From: SYFY01 sp031385325
GTDB taxonomy: Bacteria > Pseudomonadota > Gammaproteobacteria > Pseudomonadales > Azotimanducaceae
Direction of reading: 5' to 3'
Assembly (NCBI GenBank): GCA_031385325.1
Contig: JANNBJ010000224.1
Coordinates: forward strand, 1 to 34,260
Length of the DNA: 34,260 nucleotides
Part shown: in pieces, positions 7,223 to 15,311 of the stretch
Numbering within the stretch: the stretch's first letter is position 1
How the letters are laid out: the number at the start of each line of letters is the position of its first letter
The notes under the pieces: model-generated
Database searches by the model: none
What the model saw: the letters and a program-made list of their open reading frames with translations, nothing else
What the model was told of the DNA's origin: nothing
Program-made: the position numbers and the translations under genes

Positions 7223-8589
7223 CCGCGTTTACCGACTACAAGGTGGCCGATATCAGCCTCGCAGAATTTGGTCGCAAGGAAATCCGGCTCGCCGAATCGG
7301 AAATGCCAGCGCTCATGGCACTGCGCAAACGCTATTCGACAACCAAACCAATGGCCGATGCTCGTGTGATTGGCTGCATCCACATGACCGTGCAAACCGC
7401 CGTGCTCATCGAAACGCTGACTGCACTTGGTGCAGAAGTTCGCTGGTCGTCCTGCAATATTTTCTCGACGCAGGATCACGCGGCCGCCGCCATCGCTGCT
7501 GCAGGAATTCCGGTGTTCGCCTGGAAAGGTGAGACCGAAGAAGAATATCTGTGGTGTATCGAACAGACCATTCTCAGCGGCGGCCAGCCGTGGAACGCCA
7601 ACATGCTGCTGGACGATGGTGGCGACCTGACCGAGATCATCCACAACCGCTACCCACGGATGCTCGACAGCATTCACGGCATCAGCGAAGAAACCACTAC
7701 CGGCGTTCATCGTCTCTACGAAATGATGGCTGACAACAAGCTCAAAGTACCCGCTATCAACGTGAACGACTCTGTTACCAAATCGAAGAACGACAACAAA
7801 TACGGTTGTCGGCACAGCTTGAATGATGCCGTGAAACGCGGCACGGACATGCTGATGGCAGGTAAACGCGCGCTGGTGATCGGTTATGGGGACGTCGGCA
7901 AAGGGTCAGCACAAAGTCTCCGTCAGGAAGGCATGATCGTTCGGGTCGTGGAAGTTGATCCCATCTGCGCCATGCAGGCCTGCATGGACGGGTATGAAGT
8001 CGTATCGCCCTATGTGGATGGTGACAATACCGGCCGCATCGAGGACATCGACCAGCGACTGTTGAAGGACACGGACCTGCTGGTCACCTGCACCGGCAAC
8101 ACGAATGTCTGCGACAGCAACATGCTTCGTTCGCTCAAGCGTCGTGCGGTGGTCTGCAACATCGGACACTTCGATAACGAAATCGACACCAGCTTCATGC
8201 GCACGAACTGGCGCTGGGACAAGGTGAAGGATCAGGTTCATCAGATCTTCCGCAGCGATGATGATGGTGACTTTCTGGTTCTGCTGTCGGAGGGTCGACT
8301 CGTGAACCTCGGCAACGCGATGGGTCACCCTTCCCGGATCATGGATGGCTCCTTCGCCAACCAGGTGCTGGCGCAGATGCACCTCTATGAACAGCGCTGG
8401 GCCGATCAGCCGATCAATCAGCGCTCACCGATTACGGTTGAAGTACTGCCGAAGAAACTTGACGAAGAGGTCGCAGCGCTGATGGTGGAAGGCTTTGGGG
8501 GTGTGATGACCAAACTGCGCGTGGATCAGGCCAAGTACATCGGCGTGAAGGTCGAAGGGCCATTCAAGCCGGAGAGTTATAAGTACTGA
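7219..8589 (+). CDS. ahcY: S-adenosylhomocysteine hydrolase
   Basis: A 456-residue adenosylhomocysteinase, strongly conserved along its length. Visible blocks include IHMTVQTAVLIETL near the N-terminus, CNIFSTQDHAAAAI, VNDSVTKSKNDNKYGCRHS and the NAD-binding GYGDVGKGSA. The protein ends in KPESYKY, like family members. It reversibly converts SAH to homocysteine and adenosine in the cytosol, relieving product inhibition of methyltransferases. ATG 7219 has AAGGAG five bases upstream and overlaps the regulator's stop codon by four bases. A hairpin about 60 bases past the stop may end transcription. Confidence 0.97.
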   Translation: MTAFTDYKVADISLAEFGRKEIRLAESEMPALMALRKRYSTTKPMADARVIGCIHMTVQTAVLIETLTALGAEVRWSSCNIFSTQDHAAAAIAAAGIPVFAWKGETEEEYLWCIEQTILSGGQPWNANMLLDDGGDLTEIIHNRYPRMLDSIHGISEETTTGVHRLYEMMADNKLKVPAINVNDSVTKSKNDNKYGCRHSLNDAVKRGTDMLMAGKRALVIGYGDVGKGSAQSLRQEGMIVRVVEVDPICAMQACMDGYEVVSPYVDGDNTGRIEDIDQRLLKDTDLLVTCTGNTNVCDSNMLRSLKRRAVVCNIGHFDNEIDTSFMRTNWRWDKVKDQVHQIFRSDDDGDFLVLLSEGRLVNLGNAMGHPSRIMDGSFANQVLAQMHLYEQRWADQPINQRSPITVEVLPKKLDEEVAALMVEGFGGVMTKLRVDQAKYIGVKVEGPFKPESYKY

Positions 8590-8649
8590 TCATCGAGCGA
8601 GTGACGATCAACCACTGATCAGTCAACTCACTCAAGCATGGCCGGGAAT

Positions 8650-8680
8650 GACCGCTCCGTCTCGAAGAGGAGGAGCGGTC
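8650..8680. terminator. Possible shared terminator between ahcY and the convergent PPOX gene
   Basis: GACCGCTCC (8650-8658) and GGAGCGGTC (8672-8680) form a perfect 9-bp GC-rich stem around a 13-base loop, between two convergent genes. Neither strand has a clear T-run after the stem, so it is not a textbook intrinsic terminator. It may act as a 3' end stabiliser or a Rho-assisted stop. Confidence 0.45.
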
Positions 8681-8692
8681 CATGGACTTCCG

Positions 8693-9166
8693 TCAGTACT
8701 TTCCGCCCAGTTTCCGGTGATCCCAGCTCACATAACTTCTGGGTGTGAATTTCAGAAGTACCCGCTTTTTCGCTGTCGGTGCTACTGCTGCCAGCAACTT
8801 CTTCCGTTGCTCCTCGTCCGCCTCACGACCCTTGGTGTTGATCTTTACCAAACCATCACACACAGCATCGAAATCTTCGATGATTTCGGTATCGGCGTAG
8901 ATCATCAGCCCTTTCAGCTCTGAATATTCCTCACCACTCTCCACCAGTAGCGTCGCTTTTGGATCGCGCTGGAAGTTGTAGACCTTCTGCGCTTTCGAGA
9001 AGGTCGTACAGTAGATACAGCCTGCGTCATCCGCGTAGAACCACATCGGCATCGTGTGTGGAAATCCGTCCTTCCCGTTGGAAACGATGATCAGCGTCTT
9101 CTGACTTACCAGATACTCACGAATCTCCTGGTCAGTTAGCGCTATGAGTTCGCGTCGCGATGGCAT
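8693..9166 (-). CDS. PPOX-class FMN-binding split-barrel protein
   Basis: A 157-residue pyridoxamine-5'-phosphate-oxidase-like split barrel. It contains LIIVSNGKDGFPHTMPMWF (strand and FMN-site region), IYCTTFSKAQKVYNFQRDPKATLLVESG and LKGLMIYADTEII, the usual order for the family. Members bind FMN or F420 and act as small oxidoreductases or haem-binding proteins; the substrate cannot be assigned. It starts at ATG 9166. It diverges from tesB across 43 bp, so the two promoters must overlap each other or coding sequence. Confidence 0.8.
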   Translation of the reverse strand: MPSRRELIALTDQEIREYLVSQKTLIIVSNGKDGFPHTMPMWFYADDAGCIYCTTFSKAQKVYNFQRDPKATLLVESGEEYSELKGLMIYADTEIIEDFDAVCDGLVKINTKGREADEEQRKKLLAAVAPTAKKRVLLKFTPRSYVSWDHRKLGGKY

Positions 9167-9209
9167 AATGCGGCCCCTTTGTCATTTGTCCCTTAGGTTA
9201 CCACGCGCA

Positions 9210-10073
9210 ATGTCGCCTCCAATCCAGCAACTGATCGATCTTCTGGACCTTGAAGAGATCGAGAAAAACCACTACCGAGCCAACAGTCCGAGCGAAGGAT
9301 GGCAACGGGTTTATGGTGGGCAGGTACTGGGTCAGGCGCTGGTAGCCGCGTCACGAACGGTTGAGACAGACCGACAGGCACACAGCCTGCACGGTTATTT
9401 CCTGCGCCCCGGTGACATGCAGGTGCCCATCCTCTACAAGGTCGACCGGATTCGTGACGGCAGGAGCTTTACCACGCGCAGGGTGGTGGCCATACAACAC
9501 GGTCAGGCCATCTTCTCGATGTCGATCAGCTTTCAAGTTGTCGAAGAAGGCCTGTCCCACCAGTTCGATATGCCCGACGTGCCACCACCCGACGAGGTCC
9601 GCGACGAGCAGGACATCCGCGCGGAACAGATGGCAAAACACCCCGAGTTGTTTGCTGGCCATACCCATACCGTACGACCGATCGAGTTCAGACCCATCGA
9701 CCCGGTCGACATGATGCAACCCGTCGCCCGACTACCACAGCAGATGGCGTGGATGCGTACCCGCGGCCGTTTACCCGACGATCTGCGGCTGCACCAATGT
9801 GTGCTGGCTTACTTGTCGGACTGGTCGCTGCTCGATACCGCCACACTGCCGCACGCCATCAGTTATCTGCAATCCAATGTGCAGATGGCCAGTATCGATC
9901 ATGCCATGTGGTTTCATCGCCCGTTCCGCTCCGATGAATGGCTGCTGTACGTACAGGACAGTCCCAGTGCCAGTGGCGCACGCGGCTTCAACCGTGGATT
10001 GATTTACTCCAGGGATGGCGCGCTGGTGGCCTCTGCCACCCAGGAAGGCCTTATGCGAATGCGGGCTAACTAG
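9210..10073 (+). CDS. tesB: Acyl-CoA thioesterase II
   Basis: A 287-residue double-hotdog thioesterase. The first hotdog carries VYGGQVLGQALVAASRTV and HGYFLRPGD, then RDGRSFTTRRVVAIQ. The second carries YLSDWSLLDTA, SIDHAMWFHRPF and LVASATQEGLMR, which hold the Asp and Gln of the known TesB triad. It hydrolyses medium- and long-chain acyl-CoA to free acid and CoA in the cytosol. Homology begins at ATG 9210. A longer start at 9144 would run through the divergent PPOX gene and is unlikely. It appears to stand alone. Confidence 0.92.
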   Translation: MSPPIQQLIDLLDLEEIEKNHYRANSPSEGWQRVYGGQVLGQALVAASRTVETDRQAHSLHGYFLRPGDMQVPILYKVDRIRDGRSFTTRRVVAIQHGQAIFSMSISFQVVEEGLSHQFDMPDVPPPDEVRDEQDIRAEQMAKHPELFAGHTHTVRPIEFRPIDPVDMMQPVARLPQQMAWMRTRGRLPDDLRLHQCVLAYLSDWSLLDTATLPHAISYLQSNVQMASIDHAMWFHRPFRSDEWLLYVQDSPSASGARGFNRGLIYSRDGALVASATQEGLMRMRAN

Positions 10074-10168
10074 CGTCATGTACAGGGATATGAGGTGGCA
10101 TGGATACCCCATCTGAAGGGATAATCGGCTGTTTTTGATTTCAAATTACGAAACCTAAGGGAGGCTTT

Positions 10169-11113
10169 GTGCCGGATATTGACCAGATCACGTCGTCCGT
10201 CGCCCAGATCAAGGCGGGATTCGAAGAACACCGCTACATCTGCAGTGATCAGATCGCAACGGCCGTTTATCTGGCCTTTCATCTGCGCAAACCGATTCTT
10301 ATTGAAGGCCCTCCAGGCGTCGGCAAGACAGAACTGGCAAAGACTACCGCCGAACTCTTCTCACTGCCCCTGATCCGACTGCAGTGTTATGAGGGTCTGG
10401 ACGAAGCCAAGGCGATCTACGAGTGGAAGTACGGCAAGCAGCTGCTCTATACCCAGGTGCTGAAAGAAACGCTCGACGAAGTGCTGCAGGGTGCCAAAGG
10501 ATTCAGGGAGTCCGTGGCGCGACTGCACGAGTTCGGTGACATCTTCTTTTCTGAGGAGTTCCTCGAACCCCGTCCGTTGTTGAAAGCACTGAAGGAAAAA
10601 GATGGCTGTGTCCTTTTGATCGACGAAGTTGACAAGTCAGACCACGAGTTCGAATCCTTGTTGCTGGAAATCCTCTCCGACTACCAGGTGTCCATTCCGG
10701 AAATCGGAACCGTCAAGGCAGTCGCCGAGCCGCCGCTGGTATTCCTGACGTCCAACAATACTCGTGAAATCAGTGATGCTCTGAAACGGCGCTGCCTGCA
10801 CCTGTACATTCCGTTTCCGGATCTTGAACTGGAGCAGCGCATTATCCATGCGCGTGTACCGGAGATCCCGCCAGAACTGCGCCGTCAGCTGGTGAGCTTC
10901 ATTCAGGAACTGCGCGAACTGGACCTCAAAAAAGTACCGGCCATATCCGAAACCATCGACTGGGCCCGTACCCTTCTGCTTCTGCACAGTGAAAGTCTCG
11001 ACCCGGAACTGGTCCGCTCGACGCTGAACGTCATCCTCAAATTCCAGGAAGACATCATCAACGTTCAGGGAGAGATCACGGCCATCACCAACAAGGTCAA
11101 GGCAGGCAGATAA
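10169..11113 (+). CDS. MoxR-family AAA+ ATPase
   Basis: A 314-residue AAA+ ATPase of the MoxR group. Walker A is GPPGVGKT at residues 47-54, Walker B is CVLLIDEVDK around 147-156, sensor asparagines are in TSNNTRE near 196, and arginines follow in LKRRC near 207. Family members act as chaperones that insert metals or remodel partners together with a VWA protein. The VWA gene follows after 5 bp. The GTG start at 10169 is fixed by a strong AAGGGAGG ribosome site four bases upstream. It is the first gene of a run of seven same-strand genes ending at 18682. Confidence 0.92.
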   Translation: MPDIDQITSSVAQIKAGFEEHRYICSDQIATAVYLAFHLRKPILIEGPPGVGKTELAKTTAELFSLPLIRLQCYEGLDEAKAIYEWKYGKQLLYTQVLKETLDEVLQGAKGFRESVARLHEFGDIFFSEEFLEPRPLLKALKEKDGCVLLIDEVDKSDHEFESLLLEILSDYQVSIPEIGTVKAVAEPPLVFLTSNNTREISDALKRRCLHLYIPFPDLELEQRIIHARVPEIPPELRRQLVSFIQELRELDLKKVPAISETIDWARTLLLLHSESLDPELVRSTLNVILKFQEDIINVQGEITAITNKVKAGR

Positions 11114-11118
11114 CCACA

Positions 11119-12636
11119 ATGGAACGCATGCTCGCCAATTTCATTCAGGTTCTGCGTAACGCAGAAGTTCGTGTTTCTCCTGCGGAAACGCTGGATGCGA
11201 TGACCGCTATGGAACTGGTGGGCTACGCTGATCGTGCGTTCCTGAAAAATTCGCTGGCCCTGGTCCTGCCAAAAACAGTGGATGAGAAGCAGGCCTTCGA
11301 TACCTGCTTCGATCAGTTCTTCCGGTTTGAAGATGTCCGTAACCAGGCGCTGGAGCAAGACCAGCATCACGATGGAGAGGGCGACGAAGAACAGGACTCC
11401 GAGCAGCAGGGAGAAGGTGAGAGCAATGGTGGTGGTGGCAGCGAAGCGCAGACCAGCACCAGTGGCAAGCAGAAAAAGTCCAAGACCAAAAGTAAAAACA
11501 AGCTTTCGAACAGCCTGTTGGACGCTGAAGAGGAGGAAGAAGATCTCGGCCCTGGTCCGATGGCCGAGTCCGCATCGGCACTCGGCAAATTGCTGATGGC
11601 CAACTCACGAGTCGAACTGACCGTGCAGATGGCCCAGGCCGGTGAAGCGGTCGATGTGCGCGAGATACAGATCTTCACTCAGAAGGGTCTGTACGCGCGT
11701 CGCATGATGGACGTCATGGGGCTCGGTGAACTCAACCAGGAAATCGGTGACCTTGCCGAAGCTCGCGCCGTTCCCTCGCGTCGACTGGGGCAGGAGCTCA
11801 AACGTCGACGTGACTGGTTACGGGAAGAGGTGCGGGACTATGTCGAACGCCAGTTCCTGCTGCATGCCGACGTCTCCGGCAAACGATTACGCGAGGAACT
11901 GCTGCGCAAGGTAAAACTCTCGAACGTGGAACATCGTTCATTCCGGCTGATCCAGGAAATCGTCTACAAGATGGCGAAGCGCCTGGCAACGATGCATGCC
12001 CGGCGCAAGAAGGTGTTCAGACGCGGACAGCTCAATCTGCCACGCACCCTTCGTCACAACATGGCCTACGACGGCGCCATCTTTGATCTGCACTGGAAGA
12101 GCGTGAAGATCGACCGGCCACGTGTGTTCGCAATTTGCGACGTGTCTGGCTCCGTGGCCAACTACGCACGTTTCATGCTGATGTTCCTCTACAGCCTCGA
12201 AGAAGTCATGCCGAAGGTGCGTTCATTCGCGTTTTCTTCGGACCTCGCAGAAGTCACCGAACTGTTCGAGCGCAACAACCTGGAAGATGCCATCAGCAAG
12301 ACGCTGCATGACTACTCCGGCGGATCGACGGACTATGGCCAGGCACTGCAAGACTTCAAACGAAACGTTCTGGACGATGTGGACAATCGCACCACCATCA
12401 TCATCCTGGGCGATGCACGTAACAACTATGGCGAAAACCGGCAGGAAATCCTCAAGGAAATGTACGACCGCGCCAAACGTGTCATCTGGCTGAACCCTGA
12501 GTCCAAACACGCCTGGAACGTGGGTGACTCTGTCATGCGTACCTACGGCGCATACTGTCATCAGGTTGAAGAGTGCAATAGTCTGATGCACCTCGAGCGC
12601 GTTGTCGGTAATCTGCTGAAACTTTCGACCAACTGA
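11119..12636 (+). CDS. CoxE-like VWA-domain protein, MoxR partner
   Basis: A 505-residue protein. Residues 1-75 are helical; about 80-145 form a low-complexity linker that is acidic, then Gly/Ser-rich, then a Lys-rich patch, then acidic again. A central Arg-rich helical region precedes a C-terminal VWA domain. The metal-ion-dependent adhesion site is visible as DVSGS at 341-345, GGSTDYG (T404) and LGDARNN (D432). Known VWA/MoxR pairs couple ATP hydrolysis to remodelling of a client complex. It follows moxR by 5 bp and precedes the substrate-binding protein gene by 12 bp, so one operon is likely. The client is unknown. Confidence 0.88.
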   Translation: MERMLANFIQVLRNAEVRVSPAETLDAMTAMELVGYADRAFLKNSLALVLPKTVDEKQAFDTCFDQFFRFEDVRNQALEQDQHHDGEGDEEQDSEQQGEGESNGGGGSEAQTSTSGKQKKSKTKSKNKLSNSLLDAEEEEEDLGPGPMAESASALGKLLMANSRVELTVQMAQAGEAVDVREIQIFTQKGLYARRMMDVMGLGELNQEIGDLAEARAVPSRRLGQELKRRRDWLREEVRDYVERQFLLHADVSGKRLREELLRKVKLSNVEHRSFRLIQEIVYKMAKRLATMHARRKKVFRRGQLNLPRTLRHNMAYDGAIFDLHWKSVKIDRPRVFAICDVSGSVANYARFMLMFLYSLEEVMPKVRSFAFSSDLAEVTELFERNNLEDAISKTLHDYSGGSTDYGQALQDFKRNVLDDVDNRTTIIILGDARNNYGENRQEILKEMYDRAKRVIWLNPESKHAWNVGDSVMRTYGAYCHQVEECNSLMHLERVVGNLLKLSTN

Positions 12637-12648
12637 AACGGAGGGGTC

Positions 12649-14349
12649 ATGACTGACGTCGTTGTCGACGAATCGTCATTCGTCCGCGCCGCCGGCAGAC
12701 AACTCCTCCTCTACGCTTTCCTGACTGTTATCGGCTTTGCACTCATCATGTTTCTGCTGGACACAGCCGCAGGGCTGGTGGGCAGCAACACAGGCTCAGC
12801 CAAAGCGGTTGATGTCGCCACCAACTCAATCAACCTCGCACTGGCTGAAGAACCGCCACAGCTGGATTCCACACGCGCCACCGATCAGATCAGCGGCATG
12901 GTGCTGGGTCACATCATGGAAGGACTGCTGCGCCAGGACCCACAAGGCAAGATCATCGGCGGTGTTGCGGAAAGCTGGGAGATCGATGGCAACAGTGCCG
13001 TGTTCCACCTGCGCGCCGATGCAAGGTGGAGTGACGGCAAACCGGTTACCGCGAACGACTTCGTGTTCTCCTGGCGAACTGTGGTGAACCCGGCCACTGC
13101 TTCGGAATACGCGTTCATCATGTTTTTCGTGAAGAACGGCGAGGCGATCAACCAGGGCAAGCTGCCGATCACGGATCTGGGGGTAGAGGCGGCGGACGAA
13201 CGAACGCTCAAGGTCACCTTCGAGCGGCCACTCACATTCTTCGAGAAAGTGGTTACCTTCAAAACCTTCCTGCCGATCCGCGAAGACTTCTTCAAACAAA
13301 CCAGGGGCCGTTACGGCGCCGACGCTGATGAGATGCTCTATAACGGCGCCTTCCGGATTTCGTCATGGGTGCATGGGGCAAGCCTTCGTCTGGAGAAAAA
13401 CGAACAGTACTGGCGGCGCAACGAAATCAGGCTGGATACCATCAATTTTGGCTACATCACCTCCGATGCGAATGCGACATTGAACTTTTTCAAAGACGGC
13501 AAGATCGCTCAAACCGGTCTCGCGCCAGAGACTCTGAGCGTCGGTCTTGAGCAGCGATGGAACATCAAACAGTTTCAGGATGGGGGTGTTTTTTACATCG
13601 AGTTCAACCACCGACCTGGTCGTCTCACACGGAATCTTAATCTTCGCAGGGCAATGCAACTGGTGAACGATCCCGGCGAACTGGTGAACAAGGTCACCAA
13701 GATACCCGGCTATCTGCCAGGACAATCGCTCTTCCCTACGTATCTGGACGGCATCAAGGACAAGTTCCGACGCGAGCATCCGATGCCGGACATCGTGCCA
13801 GATGTGGTGGCTGCACGTCATCACCTTGAACTGGCTCGGCAGGAACTGAAGCTTGAGAAATGGCCACCGCTGACGATGCTTTCCGGAGACAACCCGATCT
13901 CGAACCTGCAGGCTGAGTACTACCAGGCCATTTTCAAGGACAAACTTGGGCTCGAAGTGAAGATCGACAAGCAGATCTTCAAACAACGGCTCGCAAAAAT
14001 GACCTCCGGTGAGTTTGATCTGGTGATGGCGGGTTGGGGACCCGACTACGAAGATCTGCTCACCTACGGTGATCTGTTTTCGTCCTGGAATCTCAACAAT
14101 CGCGGGCGTTACGAAAGCGCAGAATACGACGCACTGGTACGTACCGCGCAGAACTCCACGGATCAAGCCGTTCGAGTTGCGGCCTTTGCCAGGATGCAGG
14201 ATCTTCTCAATGAAGACGCTGTGATTCTCCCCAACTATGAAAAGGGCGCGGCCTATGTCACCCACAAGCAGCTCAAGGGGGTCGTCAGGCGGGTGATTGG
14301 TTCGGATCCGGACTTTACCTATGCCTATATCGAAGGTGCGGCTGAATGA
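12649..14349 (+). CDS. Peptide ABC transporter substrate-binding protein (OppA-like), N-terminally anchored
   Basis: A 566-residue family-5 solute-binding protein. Typical blocks include DQISGMVLGHIMEGLLRQD, WSDGKPVTANDFVFSW, NGAFRISSWVHGASLRLEKN and AGWGPDYEDLLTYGDLFSSW. Instead of a lipobox signal it has a hydrophobic segment at about residues 19-43 after an 18-residue start, with no cysteine and no obvious signal-peptidase site. It is probably held in the inner membrane by an uncleaved anchor. It would capture oligopeptides in the periplasm for the OppBCDF-type proteins encoded next. ATG 12649 follows GGAGG. The peptide preference is unknown. Confidence 0.88.
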   Translation: MTDVVVDESSFVRAAGRQLLLYAFLTVIGFALIMFLLDTAAGLVGSNTGSAKAVDVATNSINLALAEEPPQLDSTRATDQISGMVLGHIMEGLLRQDPQGKIIGGVAESWEIDGNSAVFHLRADARWSDGKPVTANDFVFSWRTVVNPATASEYAFIMFFVKNGEAINQGKLPITDLGVEAADERTLKVTFERPLTFFEKVVTFKTFLPIREDFFKQTRGRYGADADEMLYNGAFRISSWVHGASLRLEKNEQYWRRNEIRLDTINFGYITSDANATLNFFKDGKIAQTGLAPETLSVGLEQRWNIKQFQDGGVFYIEFNHRPGRLTRNLNLRRAMQLVNDPGELVNKVTKIPGYLPGQSLFPTYLDGIKDKFRREHPMPDIVPDVVAARHHLELARQELKLEKWPPLTMLSGDNPISNLQAEYYQAIFKDKLGLEVKIDKQIFKQRLAKMTSGEFDLVMAGWGPDYEDLLTYGDLFSSWNLNNRGRYESAEYDALVRTAQNSTDQAVRVAAFARMQDLLNEDAVILPNYEKGAAYVTHKQLKGVVRRVIGSDPDFTYAYIEGAAE

Positions 14350-14378
14350 CGTTGTCCGCAAACCTGGTGCACTGAACC

Positions 14379-15311
14379 GTGCTGCAATACTCACTCAAGC
14401 GACTGCTGCAAGGTGTGGTGACCATCTGGTTCATCGCGACTGCGACCTTCTTCGCCATGCACGTCGTTCCAGGCGATCCATTAACCAGTGACAAGGCTGT
14501 CACTCCGGAAATTCGCGCCAATCTCGAAGCAAAATACGGCCTCGACAAACCGCTGCTGACCCAATACACGATCTATCTCGGCAACATCGTGCGTGGTGAT
14601 TTTGGCATCTCGTTCACGCAGAAGAACCGGGAAGTCAACGACATCATTCGCGAACACTTTCCGGTGTCTGCGACCCTGGGGCTGCTGGCGATCCTCTTTG
14701 CAGCGCTCGGCGGGGTATTGTGGGGGGCGTTGACTGCCTTGTTTCGAAACCGGTTGCCCGACATCGTCATCATGTTCCTCGTGATACTCGGGATCTCGGT
14801 ACCGAGTTTTGTGATGGCAGCGCTGGCACAGCTGTCACTGGTCAATATCAACGCCTTGTTTGGCGTGACCTTGCTGCCCGTGGGTGGCTGGGGGACGGTT
14901 GCGCACATGATTGCGCCGTCTCTCGTACTGGGGCTTGGCACCATGGCCTACCTGACCCGGTTGATGCGCTCATCCATGCTGGAAATCGTGAACTCCGACT
15001 TCGTGCGTACAGCCAAGGCCAAGGGTCTGCCCGCTACTCGCATCTTCAGCAAACATCAGCTGCGTAACGCATCGCTCCCGGTCATCACCGTACTTGGACC
15101 TGCAATCGCTTCGATCACCACGGGTGGTTTTGTCGTTGAGCTGGTGTTCGCCATTCCCGGTCTGGGTCGTTATTTTGTGCAGGCTGTTCAGCAACTCGAC
15201 TACACCGTCATCATGGGCACCACCGTATTCTATGGCGCTTTTCTGGTGTTCATGGTGATCGCCGTAGACCTTGTCTATGGATTGATCGATCCGCGGGTAC
15301 GACTGAAATGA
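14379..15311 (+). CDS. oppB: Peptide ABC transporter permease, OppB type
   Basis: A 310-residue inner-membrane permease. It starts with the OppB/DppB pattern LKRLLQGVVTIWFIATATFF and FAMHVVPGDPL. It has about six hydrophobic segments and the coupling region YLTRLMRSSMLEIVNSDFVRTAKAKGL, where the ATPase subunits dock. It starts at GTG 14379, 30 bases after the binding-protein stop, and its stop overlaps the OppC-type gene by ATGA. It forms the channel with the next permease. Confidence 0.92.
   Translation: MLQYSLKRLLQGVVTIWFIATATFFAMHVVPGDPLTSDKAVTPEIRANLEAKYGLDKPLLTQYTIYLGNIVRGDFGISFTQKNREVNDIIREHFPVSATLGLLAILFAALGGVLWGALTALFRNRLPDIVIMFLVILGISVPSFVMAALAQLSLVNINALFGVTLLPVGGWGTVAHMIAPSLVLGLGTMAYLTRLMRSSMLEIVNSDFVRTAKAKGLPATRIFSKHQLRNASLPVITVLGPAIASITTGGFVVELVFAIPGLGRYFVQAVQQLDYTVIMGTTVFYGAFLVFMVIAVDLVYGLIDPRVRLK

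Noticed and set aside
13363..14394. Open frame of 343 codons on the minus strand
   Set aside because: It lies wholly antisense to the well-supported peptide-binding protein gene, has no recognisable domain and reflects codon bias.
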